Positions 18,394 to 27,965 of a stretch of 64,000 nt of DNA are shown here, one piece after another. The stretch spans positions 2,233,501 through 2,297,500 of the forward strand of contig NZ_LBIA02000001.1 of the NCBI RefSeq assembly GCF_001006325.2, read 5' to 3'. The notes beneath the pieces were generated by a model, which searched no databases, was not told where the DNA came from, and saw nothing but the letters and a program-made list of their open reading frames with translations. This DNA is from Afipia massiliensis (GTDB taxonomy: Bacteria > Pseudomonadota > Alphaproteobacteria > Rhizobiales > Xanthobacteraceae). The translations under genes and the position numbers were made by a program. The stretch's first letter is position 1. Each line of letters begins with the position of its first letter.

Positions 18394-18468
18394 TGGAGGC
18401 TCGGCCTGGACTTGAACCAGGATATGAAGCGTTTGCGGCGCCTCCGCGTAACATTCCGCCACCGGGCC
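18394..18468 (-). tRNA. tRNA-Cys-like gene (GCA), aberrant structure
   Basis: The minus strand folds as a 75-nt tRNA: acceptor GGCCCGG/CCGAGCC with one C-A mismatch, D-stem GCG/CGC, T-arm CCTGG-TTCAAGT-CCAGG, U73 and encoded CCA (18394-18396). The anticodon is GCA (18434-18436), and U73 also fits tRNA-Cys. Oddities: position 33 is C rather than the near-universal U, the anticodon stem is six pairs (GAGGCG/CGCTTC), and the D-loop (GAATGTTA) lacks the GG pair. It could be a tRNA pseudogene, a divergent tRNA-Cys or a tRNA-like RNA. Confidence 0.6.
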
Positions 18469-18545
18469 ATGGCAGGAGAGTACCGCGGCGTTACGTGGAG
18501 TCCACGAGGGCTTCGGCTTAACCTTAATGTGTGCAGTTGTATCGA

Positions 18546-19241
18546 TCAGGCACGCGGTGTCGCGACGAAAGTCATGCGCGCGGGATTGTAGCCGATATTG
18601 GTTTTTGCGCGCGATGCCTGGAACCCCGCGGCTTTCAGCTTCGCCAGCATGTCGGCTTCGGCGTAGCGCTGCAGCCCGATGCTTTTGCGCAATTGCCAGT
18701 AGTCCGACAGCGCCGTGCGGGCCAGCCCCCACAATGCGTCGGTCAGGAAGCCGTTCTTGGCCGCAAGCCTGAGCAACGCCATCACGTCGGTCGCAGCACC
18801 GACTTCGGGGCGCAGGATATCGCCCAGCACCAGCCGGCCGCCGGGCTTCAACACGCGGCGCATCAGGGCGAATGCCGTATCGAGTTCGGCCGGCGTCATG
18901 TACTGCGCCACTGAAATCATCACGGCGAGATCGACCGACCTGTCCGGCAACTGTTGAAGGTCATCGAGCGAGCGGACCGCGATTTTCGGGTTCGGGCCGA
19001 ACCGGGCGGTGAGACGTCCGCGCACACCGGGGGCAGGTTCGGCAAGGATCAGCTTCTGGCAGGCGGCCGCGACCTGCGCGGCGAACAGCGCCTCGCCGCA
19101 GGAATAATCCAGCACCACGGCATCCGGAGAGGGGACGTATGCGAGAATGTCATTGGCGATCACGCGGAAATGCACGTCGCGATGCAGCTTGCTGACATAA
19201 ATCGTGTGGGTTGAATCGTAATAATCGATCCAGTCGTCCAT
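18546..19241 (-). CDS. Class I SAM-dependent methyltransferase, 231 aa
   Basis: A Rossmann-fold methyltransferase with motif I VVLDYSCGEA, acidic LAEP, the motif IV region SVDLAVMISVAQYMT and the post-motif VLKPGGRLVLGDILRP. The substrate is unknown. ATG 19241 (MDDWIDYYDSTHTIYVSKLH) is preferred because the alternative ATG at 19262 is part of a palindromic repeat. It is upstream of the tRNA-Cys-like gene and carB on the same strand. Confidence 0.85.
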   Translation of the reverse strand: MDDWIDYYDSTHTIYVSKLHRDVHFRVIANDILAYVPSPDAVVLDYSCGEALFAAQVAAACQKLILAEPAPGVRGRLTARFGPNPKIAVRSLDDLQQLPDRSVDLAVMISVAQYMTPAELDTAFALMRRVLKPGGRLVLGDILRPEVGAATDVMALLRLAAKNGFLTDALWGLARTALSDYWQLRKSIGLQRYAEADMLAKLKAAGFQASRAKTNIGYNPARMTFVATPRA

Positions 19242-19257
19242 CGGCTTTGTCCGGACT

Positions 19258-19354
19258 GGCATGATCCCGAAAAGTGGGCCCGGTTTTCGGGAAGATCATG
19301 CCTCTATGTTAATGGCATGGTCCCGGAAACCTGCGGTTTCGGAACGATCATGCC
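19258..19354. repeat. Two tandem GGCATGATC palindromes (family P5)
   Basis: Palindrome one at 19258-19302 (GGCATGATCCCGAAAA ... TTTTCGGGAAGATCATGCC) and palindrome two at 19314-19354 (GGCATGGTCCCGGAAAC ... GATCATGCC). These are related dispersed elements seen in Bradyrhizobiaceae. They lie between divergent genes, and the first supplies a spurious upstream ATG to the methyltransferase. Confidence 0.85.
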
Positions 19355-19460
19355 TCCAAGGGAGGGGTTCCCGCCCGGGAACCGGCGGGCCTAGGATGCG
19401 TTAGTTGGTCTGGCGATCACTGTCCATCGCCTGATGTTATTTCCTACAGGAAGGCCCGCT

Positions 19461-19985
19461 GTGAGCAAAACCAAGAATGCCGTTTCGGCCGAACTCGACA
19501 CCCCCACCGATCTCGACAGTGCTGCCGTGACCAAGGTGTCGGCTGCACTCAACACGCTGCTGGCGGATGCCTTCGCGCTTTACTTAAAGACGAAGAATTT
19601 CCACTGGCATGTCAGCGGACGCCATTTCCGCGATTATCATGTTCTGCTCGACGAGCAGTCCGCCCAGATCCTAGGCTCCACCGACCAGTTGGCGGAACGT
19701 GTCAGAAAGATCGGCGGAAACACCATCCGCTCCATCGGCCACATCGCCAAGCTCCAGACCCTCGAGGACAACGACGAGAAGTTCGTGCCGCCGCGCGAAA
19801 TGCTGCGCGAACTGATGGAAGACAACAAGAAGGTCGCCGCGGCCATGCGCAAGGCGCACAAGGTTTGCGACGATGCCGAGGACGTTGCGTCCGCCAGTAT
19901 CCTCGAGGTCTTCATCGATGAGACCGAGCGCCGGACCTGGTTCCTGTTCGAGGCCACCCGCCAGGAAGGCGGCAACGAGGCGTAA
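19461..19985 (+). CDS. dps: Dps-family ferritin-like DNA-protection protein, 174 aa
   Basis: A ferritin-like four-helix protein with the intersubunit ferroxidase ligands of Dps: KNFHWHVSGRHFRDYHVLLD (His, His, Asp) followed by E. It stores iron, removes peroxide and binds DNA in stationary phase or stress. Translation starts at GTG 19461 with AGGAAGG upstream. A strong terminator follows. It is a single transcription unit. Confidence 0.95.
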   Translation: MSKTKNAVSAELDTPTDLDSAAVTKVSAALNTLLADAFALYLKTKNFHWHVSGRHFRDYHVLLDEQSAQILGSTDQLAERVRKIGGNTIRSIGHIAKLQTLEDNDEKFVPPREMLRELMEDNKKVAAAMRKAHKVCDDAEDVASASILEVFIDETERRTWFLFEATRQEGGNEA

Positions 19986-20025
19986 GCCTCGTGCAGCGTC
20001 TTCGACGCGATCGTTACTGGATCGA

Positions 20026-20058
20026 AAAACGCCCGCTTCGCGCGGGCGTTTTGTTTTC
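20026..20058 (+). terminator. dps terminator
   Basis: AAAACGCCCGC (20026-20036), loop TTCGC, GCGGGCGTTTT (20042-20052), then GTTTTC. A strong intrinsic terminator 41 bases after the dps stop. Confidence 0.9.
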
Positions 20059-20151
20059 GATTTATGCTCGCTGTCCCCGCAAAGAGCGCGAGCTGCTCGG
20101 CAACGATCCAGATGGCGCACCGGCTGGAAGAAGAGTTCGACTGGGCCGAAC

Positions 20152-20787
20152 TCAGCGCGGCGGAGTGAGGGCGGTGGTGATATCGTTCATGGTATGAAAG
20201 ATGAACTGCGGCCGTTGTGCTTGCAGCGCCTCTGGCAAGGTATACCCCCACGCCACGGCGCCGAAAGCGATGCCCGCGGTGCGGGCGGCGTCGATGTCGC
20301 GGATTTCGTCGCCCACCGCGAGTGTTTGTGCGGCTGAGATTCCGGTATGGCGCAATGCTTTCTTGAATTGGGCGGCTTTGCCGAAGACCGAGACGCCGCA
20401 GCCATAGTAATGCACGAGCGCCGCCGTGTCGGGGCCAAGAATGGCGCGGACATTCGCTTCGGAGTTGGAACTGACGATGGCGAGCGTTCGTCCGGCCTCG
20501 CGTACCTGCCGCAACATCCCTGCCGTTCCGTCGAACAGGCCGATGGCCGCGACGTCGCTCGCCTTGCGCGCGCGCATGTAGCTGGCGATGGCGGGCATCT
20601 TCCAGAACGGTACGCCGAGATGTGCGACGACCTCGCGCGCGCCTTTGCCGCGCAGCATGTCGATATCCTGCGGTGCAACGCGCCGGAATCCAAACCTGTC
20701 AGCGGCGTCGTTCACGACGTACGTGAACCATGTGAAGGAATCCGCCAGCGTGCCGTCGAAATCGAACAAGACGAGACGATAGTCCAC
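20152..20787 (-). CDS. HAD-superfamily phosphatase, phosphoglycolate phosphatase-like, 211 aa
   Basis: Motif I FDFDGTLADS, motif II SSNS, Lys in FGKAAQFKKAL and motif IV GDEIRDIDAA identify a class I HAD hydrolase with a helical cap. The substrate is unassigned; the Gph/PpaX branch is most likely. The GTG start lies only five bases after the carA stop, so it is probably translationally coupled to carA. Confidence 0.88.
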   Translation of the reverse strand: MDYRLVLFDFDGTLADSFTWFTYVVNDAADRFGFRRVAPQDIDMLRGKGAREVVAHLGVPFWKMPAIASYMRARKASDVAAIGLFDGTAGMLRQVREAGRTLAIVSSNSEANVRAILGPDTAALVHYYGCGVSVFGKAAQFKKALRHTGISAAQTLAVGDEIRDIDAARTAGIAFGAVAWGYTLPEALQAQRPQFIFHTMNDITTALTPPR

Positions 20788-20792
20788 GGGTG

Positions 20793-22001
<1,209 letters not shown>

Positions 22002-22076
22002 AAGTGCATCACATAACCCCTGTGCCGCGGCGCGTCAAAGGCAGAAGCGCCGGAAATTCATGTCATTTGCACATAT

Positions 22077-22104
22077 TTGACACCCGGCGAACGCTGCCTA
22101 ATCT
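22077..22104 (+). promoter_or_regulatory. Candidate promoter for the acyl-CoA synthetase gene
   Basis: TTGACA (22077-22082) and TAATCT (22099-22104) spaced by 16 bases, reading away from carA toward the ATG at 22221. This is a consensus match only. Confidence 0.4.
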
Positions 22105-22220
22105 GCGCCCCCGCGCGGCCACTGCGACATAACGAGCCGCGTCGCGCATGATCCGCCAAAGTGTAGGCGGTTTGGCGAACAGATCATGCGCTCTTGATGG
22201 GATTTAACAGGAGACACGCG

Positions 22221-23813
22221 ATGAATGTGGCGATTGGCGCGCCGGATCTGGCTCAACTTCATTCCGGCGGTACGATGGGAAGCCTCATCGTCAACGCGAT
22301 TGCGCGATTTTCCGACCAGCCGGCCATCGCCGACGGCCATCTTCGCTGGACCTATCGCGAGTTCGGCGGCCAGGTGGCGCGTTTCATCGCGGTGTATCGC
22401 TCGCTCGGCATGAAAAAAGGCAACGCGCTGTCCGTCGTGGCGAGCAACCGCGCCGAGTCCTGGGCGGCGATCTGCGCGGCGCTGGTGATGGGTATGCGCT
22501 ACACCGCGCTGCATCCGATGGCGGCGGAGGACGACCATGCCTTCATCGTCGATGACGCCGAGATCGATCTTTTGATCGTCGAGGGCGCGAAGTTCGGTCC
22601 GCGCGGTCTCGCCATCAAGGCACGCGCGCCGAAGCTGAAGCATCTGATGTCGTTCGGCCCGATGGACGGCGTGCGCGACATTCTCGCCGATGTGGCGCAG
22701 GCAACCCCAGCGCCGCTGGTGGACGAGAGTGCAAGCCATGAACTCGCCTTTCTCGCCTATACCGGCGGCACGACCGGACGCTCCAAGGGCGTGATGCTGC
22801 CGCATCGCGCATTGGTCACCATGGCGCTGCTGCTGCATTCGGATTGGGACTGGCCGCAGGATGTCCGCTTCCTTGCCGCGACGCCGATCAGCCATGCCGC
22901 CGGCGTGACTTTGTTCACGGTGATGATGCGCGGCGGGTTGATGCGTCTCGTGCAGGGCTTCGAGCCGGAAGTTTATGCCGGCGTTGTCGCCGCCGAAAAG
23001 ATCAACTCGACGTTTCTGGTGCCGACGTTGATCTACGCACTGATCGACAACGAGGACCTGCGCAAACGTCACGACATGTCGTCGCTGGAGATGATCGTCT
23101 ACGGCGCGGCGCCGATGTCGCCGGACCGTTTGCTCGAAGGCATCAAGATTTTCGGCAAGGTCTTCGTGCAGCTTTACGGGCAGACCGAAGCGCCGCAGTG
23201 CATCACCACGCTGCGCAAGATCGACCACGACGAGACCAAACCGCACCGCTTCGGCTCCTGCGGCCGCGCCAGCCCGTTCGTGGACGTGAAACTGTTCGAT
23301 GCCGAAATGCGCGAAGTTGCGATCGGCGAGCCCGGCGAGATCTGCGTGCGCGGGCCGCTGGTGATGGACGGCTACTGGAAGCGTCCCGACGCCAACGCCG
23401 AAACCCTGAAAGGCGGCTGGCTGCACACCGGCGACGTCGCGGTGAAGGATGAAGAGGGCTACTTCTATATCGTCGACCGTACCAAGGACATGATCATCTC
23501 CGGCGGCTTCAACATCTATCCGCGCGAGGTCGAGGATGCGCTGATGTCGCATCCCTCTGTCGCATCCGCTGCGGTGATCGGGATTCCCGACGACAAGTGG
23601 GGCGAGGCCGTCAAGGGATTCGTGGTGCTGAAATCCGGCGCGAATTCCGGCGCCGCTGAACTGCAGGCCCACGTCAAGGACAAGCGCGGCGCGCCATGGT
23701 CGCCGAAGACCATCGATTTCGTCGAGACCATCCCGGTCACGGGGCTCGGCAAGATCGACCGCAAGGCGCTGCGTGCGCCGTACTGGGAAGGCCGCAAGCG
23801 CGGCGTGGCTTGA
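22221..23813 (+). CDS. AMP-forming acyl-CoA synthetase (fatty-acid CoA ligase type), 530 aa
   Basis: An ANL-superfamily enzyme: P-loop [27 protein letters not shown], adenylate-binding [19 protein letters not shown], hinge [19 protein letters not shown] and the catalytic Lys in [12 protein letters not shown]. It activates a carboxylic acid with ATP and then CoA; a medium or long-chain fatty acid or aromatic acid is likely but not resolved. ATG 22221 has CAGGAGA nine bases upstream. It is divergent from carA. Confidence 0.92.
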   Translation: MNVAIGAPDLAQLHSGGTMGSLIVNAIARFSDQPAIADGHLRWTYREFGGQVARFIAVYRSLGMKKGNALSVVASNRAESWAAICAALVMGMRYTALHPMAAEDDHAFIVDDAEIDLLIVEGAKFGPRGLAIKARAPKLKHLMSFGPMDGVRDILADVAQATPAPLVDESASHELAFLAYTGGTTGRSKGVMLPHRALVTMALLLHSDWDWPQDVRFLAATPISHAAGVTLFTVMMRGGLMRLVQGFEPEVYAGVVAAEKINSTFLVPTLIYALIDNEDLRKRHDMSSLEMIVYGAAPMSPDRLLEGIKIFGKVFVQLYGQTEAPQCITTLRKIDHDETKPHRFGSCGRASPFVDVKLFDAEMREVAIGEPGEICVRGPLVMDGYWKRPDANAETLKGGWLHTGDVAVKDEEGYFYIVDRTKDMIISGGFNIYPREVEDALMSHPSVASAAVIGIPDDKWGEAVKGFVVLKSGANSGAAELQAHVKDKRGAPWSPKTIDFVETIPVTGLGKIDRKALRAPYWEGRKRGVA

Positions 23814-23828
23814 TGGATCCTCAATAGG

Positions 23829-23918
23829 ATGTCATGCGCGGGCTTGACCCGCGCATCCATCTCAAGAGTAGAGTCTTTCAAGAAGGATGGATTGCCGGGT
23901 CAAGCCCGGCAATGACAG
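23829..23918. repeat. Inverted repeat pair of family P3
   Basis: Two facing palindromic units (ATGCGCGGGCTTGACCCGCG and ATTGCCGGGTCAAGCCCGGC) around a short spacer. They are related to elements at 28807-28895, 41660-41693 and 59227-59316. The second supplies an ATG (23912) in frame with the next gene. Confidence 0.85.
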
Positions 23919-23932
23919 AACTGGATGTTCAC

Positions 23933-24634
23933 ATGCCAACCTCGCTTCCCGTCGTGCTCGTTCCGGGCCTTGCGTGTTCGCCGCGCATCTATGATCCGCA
24001 AATCCCCGCGCTGTGGCGGCAGGGTCCGGTGGTCCTCGCCAACCATGCGCGTGGCGGCGACATGGCCGCCATCGCGCGGCGCATTCTCGCCGAAGCTCCG
24101 CTGCGCTTCGCGCTCGCCGGCCATTCGATGGGCGGCTACATCGTGCTGGAGATGTACCGGCAGGCGCCCGAGCGGATCGCACGGCTGGCGCTGCTGAACA
24201 CATCGGCGCTGCCCGAAGCGCCGGAAGTCTCCGAGAAGCGGCGGGCGATGATCAACGAAGTGAAGCAGGGCGGCTATCGTGCCGTGATGGATCGCCTGTT
24301 TGCGAACTTCGTGCACCCCGCACTGGCGCGCGACGAGCAACTGCACCGCATTGTCCTCGATATGGCGGACGATGTCGGTCCCGATGCCTTCGTCTGGCAG
24401 CTTGAGGCGATCACGGGGCGCATCGACTCCCGCCCGACGCTGGCGACCATCAAGTGCCCGACGCTGGTGCTGGCCTGCGACACCGACAACATGGTTCCGG
24501 TCGATGCATCGATCGAGATGGCGAACGGAATCGCGGGCGCGAAGCTGGTCACCATCCAGGATTGCGGTCACCTTCCGCAGCTCGAAAAACCGCAGGCGAT
24601 GACCGAGGCGTTGCTCGACTGGCTTGAGATGTAA
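23933..24634 (+). CDS. Alpha/beta-fold hydrolase, 233 aa
   Basis: An esterase/lipase-like protein with VVLVPGLACSPRIY, nucleophile elbow AGHSMGGYI (Ser), acid in LACDTDNMVPVD and the C-terminal His in DCGHLPQLEKP, giving a complete Ser-Asp-His triad. The substrate is unknown; proximity to the acyl-CoA ligase hints at acyl metabolism. ATG 23933 is preferred; ATG 23912 belongs to the P3 repeat. Confidence 0.88.
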   Translation: MPTSLPVVLVPGLACSPRIYDPQIPALWRQGPVVLANHARGGDMAAIARRILAEAPLRFALAGHSMGGYIVLEMYRQAPERIARLALLNTSALPEAPEVSEKRRAMINEVKQGGYRAVMDRLFANFVHPALARDEQLHRIVLDMADDVGPDAFVWQLEAITGRIDSRPTLATIKCPTLVLACDTDNMVPVDASIEMANGIAGAKLVTIQDCGHLPQLEKPQAMTEALLDWLEM

Positions 24635-24705
24635 CCCTGTTGGTTGTGCCGCGGCGAAAAACGCCCTAAATCAACGCAAAGCGATTTGCCGCGAGGGAGA
24701 GACCG

Positions 24706-25161
24706 ATGCTGCGCGATGACATCAACAATGCCGTCAAGGACGCGATGAGGGCAAAGGACGAGCGCAAGCTCTCGACGCTGCGCATGGTCAATTCGTCGCT
24801 GAAGAATGCCGACATCGAGGCGCGCGGCCAGAGCAAGCCGCCACTCAGCGACGAGGACATCCTCGGGCTGCTGCAGAAGATGATCAAGCAGCGCCAGGAA
24901 TCGGTCGAGCTTTACGACAAGGGCGGCCGTCCTGAACTCGCAGCCCAAGAGCGCGAGGAGATCGCGGTGATCTCGGCCTATCTGCCCAAGCAGATGTCGG
25001 AAGATGAAGTGAAGGTCGCCATTGCCGCCGTCATCACGGAAACCGGCGCCGCCGGCATGAAGGACATGGGCAAGGTGATTGCCGCATTGAAGGCGAAATA
25101 CGCCGGGCAAATGGATTTCGGCAAGGCCAGCGGGTTGGTGAAGGCCGCGCTGACAGGGTGA
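24706..25161 (+). CDS. GatB/YqeY-domain protein, 151 aa
   Basis: Stand-alone YqeY-like protein (MLRDDINNAVKDAMRAKDER, LSTLRMVNSSLKNADIEARG, AYLPKQMSEDEVKVAIAAVI, MGKVIAALKAKYAGQMDFGK). It resembles the tail domain of GatB and is thought to contact tRNA, with unproven function. In alphaproteobacteria this gene commonly sits between carA and dnaG-rpoD; here about 10 kb of other genes separates it from dnaG. The ribosome site is GAGGGAGAG. Confidence 0.93.
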   Translation: MLRDDINNAVKDAMRAKDERKLSTLRMVNSSLKNADIEARGQSKPPLSDEDILGLLQKMIKQRQESVELYDKGGRPELAAQEREEIAVISAYLPKQMSEDEVKVAIAAVITETGAAGMKDMGKVIAALKAKYAGQMDFGKASGLVKAALTG

Positions 25162-25175
25162 GATTCGAAGAACAT

Positions 25176-25304
25176 CACCCCACCCGGCTGACCTTCGGTC
25201 AGCCACCCTCCCCATCGAGGGGAGGGATAAGAGGTGCGGCGACGTTCATTTTCTTTTCCCTCCCCCTTGTGGGGAGGGTCGGCGCGCAGCGCCGGGGTGG
25301 GGGT
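25176..25304. repeat. Inverted pair of family P2 repeats, outward arrangement
   Basis: Two units built on CCCTCCCC...GGGGAGGG plus a GC-rich stem and a GGGGTGGGG end. Here the GGGGTGGGG ends point outward (25176-25228 and 25258-25304). At 26983-27430 and 60498-60626 the same units are paired with those ends pointing inward. Confidence 0.85.
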
Positions 25305-25361
25305 CTCCTTTACGAGACAGAATGAGTTAGCTCACGACGACGGATAACTCGAAGGCCCAAC

Positions 25362-26972
25362 ATGCTCACCGAAACCGACAACTACGACGACCTCTACCGC
25401 AATTTCCACTGGGACATTCCGGCGGTCTTCAATATTGCGACGGCTGCGTGCGACCGTCACGCCGACGGCTCAAACCGGCTTGCGCTGATTTACGCTGATG
25501 AGAATGGCAGCACACAAAAGCTGTCGTTCGATGAGATCAGCGCGCTGTCGAAGAGTTTTGCCAATGCGCTGAAGGCCGATGGCCTTGTGCGCGGCGACCG
25601 CGTTGCGGTGTTCCTGTCGCAGTCGGTGGAGCTGCCGATCGCGCATCTCGCCGCGTTCCGCTCCGGTCTGGTCTCGGTGCCGCTGTTCACGCTGTTCGGC
25701 GAGGACGCGCTGGAATTCCGGCTCTCCAACAGCGGCGCGAAGGCCGTCATCACCGACGAGGGCGGTTGGGAAAAGCTGTCGAAAATCCGCGATCGGCTGC
25801 CGCATCTGCAGGACATCTATGTGACCAGCGGCGCGATCCATGCCGGCGCGAAATCGTTCTGGCAGGCGATCGAGGACGCCTCGGAGAATTTCTCGACCGT
25901 CTACACCGGCCCGGATGATCCGGCGATCATCATCTACACTTCGGGCACCACGGGAAATCCCAAAGGCGCGCTGCATGCCCATCGCGTGCTGCTCGGCCAC
26001 TTGCCGAATGTCGAAATGGCCCACGACTTCCTACCGAAGCCGGGCGACCTGATGTGGACCCCGGCGGACTGGGCGTGGATCGGCGGGTTGTTCGATGCGC
26101 TGTTTCCGGCCTGGTATCACGGCGTGCCGATGCTTGGGCATCGCGCCAAGAAGTTCGAGCCGCAGGCGGCGATGCAACTGATGGCCGATCACGGCGTGCG
26201 CAACGTGTTCCTGCCGCCGACCGCGCTGAAGCTGATGCGTCAGGCCGACGTCAAACATTCCGGCGTGAAGCTGCGCAGCATTTTCTCAGGCGGCGAATCC
26301 CTCGGCGCCGAACTGATCGAGTGGGTGCACGCCACCTTCGGCGTCAACGTCCATGAGATCTACGGCCAGACCGAATGCAATCTGGTGCTCGCCAACAACT
26401 CGGCGCTGTTCCCGATCAAACCGGGCTCGATGGGCAAGCCGACGCCGGGCTTCGATGTGCGCATTGTCAACGAGCGCGGCGAGGAACAGCCGCGCAATGC
26501 ACGCGGCATCGTCGGCGTGCGCGCGCCGAATCCGTGCATGATGCTCGAATACTGGAAGAATCCGGACGCGACCGCGACGAAATATGCCGGCGGATTTCTG
26601 CTCACCGGCGATCTCGGCGTGCAGGATGACGACGGCTATTTCTGGTACGTCAGCCGCGAGGACGACGTCATCACCAGCGCGGGTTATCGCATCGGCCCGG
26701 CGGAGATCGAACACACTTTGATGAAGCATCCGGCGGTGGCGATGTCCGCCGTGGTCGGGATTCCCGATCCGATCCGCACCGAGGCGATCAAGGCGTGGAT
26801 CGTGCTGCGGCCGGGGTTCACGGCGAGCGATACGCTTGCGAAAGAAATTCAGGATTTCGTCAAGGTGCAACTCGCTGCGCATGAGTATCCGCGCCACATC
26901 CAGTTCGCGGACACCTTGCCGATGACCGCCACCGGCAAGGTGCTGCGGCGCGAGTTGCGAGGGTTGGGGTAG
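25362..26972 (+). CDS. AMP-forming acyl-CoA synthetase (acetyl/medium-chain type), 536 aa
   Basis: A second ANL enzyme, not closely similar to the one at 22221. It has IYTSGTTGNPKGALHAHR, YGQTECNLV, LLTGDLGVQDDDGYFWYVSR, the hinge SAGYRIGPAEIEHTL and the catalytic Lys in TATGKVLRRELR. The YxxR..DD and SAGYRIGP hinge resembles acetyl-CoA synthetase/ACSM-type medium-chain ligases. The preceding 57 bases after the P2 repeats carry no strong promoter. Confidence 0.92.
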   Translation: MLTETDNYDDLYRNFHWDIPAVFNIATAACDRHADGSNRLALIYADENGSTQKLSFDEISALSKSFANALKADGLVRGDRVAVFLSQSVELPIAHLAAFRSGLVSVPLFTLFGEDALEFRLSNSGAKAVITDEGGWEKLSKIRDRLPHLQDIYVTSGAIHAGAKSFWQAIEDASENFSTVYTGPDDPAIIIYTSGTTGNPKGALHAHRVLLGHLPNVEMAHDFLPKPGDLMWTPADWAWIGGLFDALFPAWYHGVPMLGHRAKKFEPQAAMQLMADHGVRNVFLPPTALKLMRQADVKHSGVKLRSIFSGGESLGAELIEWVHATFGVNVHEIYGQTECNLVLANNSALFPIKPGSMGKPTPGFDVRIVNERGEEQPRNARGIVGVRAPNPCMMLEYWKNPDATATKYAGGFLLTGDLGVQDDDGYFWYVSREDDVITSAGYRIGPAEIEHTLMKHPAVAMSAVVGIPDPIRTEAIKAWIVLRPGFTASDTLAKEIQDFVKVQLAAHEYPRHIQFADTLPMTATGKVLRRELRGLG

Positions 26973-26982
26973 GCGGTCTCCT

Positions 26983-27430
26983 CCCTCCCCCTTGTGGGGA
27001 GGGTCGACCGGCGTTAGCCGGTCGGGGTGGGGGTACTCAATTCCGAGAGAATTCTCTCCATCACACCTTCGAGATTTTGATCGATATCGGAATTCCAGAA
27101 ACGCAAGACGCGAAAGCCATGCGAAACGAGAAATCTATCACGCCGAATATCTCGCTCCATGCCCGGAGCTAAGCCGTGCTGGCCGCCATCTACTTCGAGT
27201 AGGAGATGTCGGCGCAAACACGCGAAGTCCACGATGTAGGCTCCTATCGGCGCTTGCCTACGGAAATGATAACCGAGCGGTTTCAGCGCGCGCAATCTGC
27301 TCCACAGTTTGATTTCCTGTGGTGTAAGTTGCTTTCGAAGTTTGCGCGCATTCTCGTTGGCCATCGGCGTTTGCCGCTCACCCCACCCGGCTGACCTTCG
27401 GTCAGCCACCCTCCCCATCAAGGGGAGGGA
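26983..27430. repeat. P2 repeat pair enclosing a DUF559 nuclease gene
   Basis: Left unit 26983-27034 and right unit 27379-27430 face each other in the same arrangement as the empty pair at 60498-60626, where only ten bases separate them. Here the interior is a DUF559 gene on the minus strand. Its stop codon (27014-27016) lies inside the left unit and its possible longer N-terminus is encoded by the right unit. Confidence 0.85.
27014..27364 (-). CDS. DUF559 (Vsr-like PD-(D/E)xK) endonuclease-domain protein, 116 aa
   Basis: A Vsr/very-short-patch-repair-like fold: MANENARKLRKQLTPQEIKL, LWSRLRALKPLGYHFRRQAP, then IGAYIVDFACLRRHLLLEVD with the catalytic Asp and Glu-x-Asp, followed by GGQH. DUF559 proteins are predicted nucleases with unknown targets. 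A longer reading adds MISLPLMGRVADRRSAGWGE, which is repeat-derived translation. It is entirely enclosed by P2 repeats and appears intact. Confidence 0.85.
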   Translation of the reverse strand: MANENARKLRKQLTPQEIKLWSRLRALKPLGYHFRRQAPIGAYIVDFACLRRHLLLEVDGGQHGLAPGMERDIRRDRFLVSHGFRVLRFWNSDIDQNLEGVMERILSELSTPTPTG

Positions 27431-27440
27431 GATCATCGCA

Positions 27441-27965
27441 TCATTTCGGCATTCCCGGAATCTTCACACCCATCTTCTTCAGCGCCTCCAGCATCCGTTT
27501 CGGCGGCTCCATCTCGATCGCGAGCGGCTTGCCGGTTTCCAGCACGCTCTTCAGGCTGGACAGAATCGCCGGCCAGCCCGCGCGGCCACCGGAGAGAATG
27601 TCCTCGCTGATCTCGCGGTCGTTGGCTTCGGTCATGGTCAGGCGGACGGAATCACCCGACTGTTCGATCTCGTAGGTCACCAGTGTCTCGCCAAGGGCCT
27701 CGACGAGACCGGGCCAGTTGACGTTGAAGGTGATGACCAGCTTGCGCGGCGGATCATAGGCGATGACTTCGCCGCCGATATGGACCGAGCCGTCCGGCGC
27801 GCGGAGAACGAACGCGCCTCCCACTCTGTCCTCGACCTCGACGCCGAAGCCCGAGAAATATTCCCTGCTGTACTCGGCCGATGTCAGTGCTTCCCAGACC
27901 TTCTCGGGCGTCGCGGCGATGTAGATCGTGTAGACGAGCGAAGGTTTGAATTTGCTGATATCCAT
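27441..27965 (-). CDS. SRPBCC/AHSA1-family protein, 174 aa
   Basis: Activator-of-Hsp90-like START-fold protein (SLVYTIYIAATPEKVWEALT, SGFGVEVEDRVGGAFVLRAP, HIGGEVIAYDPPRKLVITF). It ends in a helical extension rich in Lys/Pro. The start overlaps the previous stop as TGATG, so it is the last gene of an ArsR-SRPBCC-SRPBCC operon. Such operons commonly pair an ArsR repressor with ligand-binding SRPBCC proteins, but the ligand is unknown. Confidence 0.9.
   Translation of the reverse strand: MDISKFKPSLVYTIYIAATPEKVWEALTSAEYSREYFSGFGVEVEDRVGGAFVLRAPDGSVHIGGEVIAYDPPRKLVITFNVNWPGLVEALGETLVTYEIEQSGDSVRLTMTEANDREISEDILSGGRAGWPAILSSLKSVLETGKPLAIEMEPPKRMLEALKKMGVKIPGMPK

Noticed and set aside
20064-20168. 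34-codon plus-strand frame ending LEEEFDWAELSAAE
   Set aside because: The C-terminal half looks protein-like, but the frame begins inside the region after the dps terminator without a ribosome site and overlaps the HAD gene end.
23834-23932. N-terminal extension MRGLDPRIHLKS... in frame with the alpha/beta hydrolase
   Set aside because: The sequence is translation of the P3 repeat pair; the same text recurs wherever the repeat is read in this frame.
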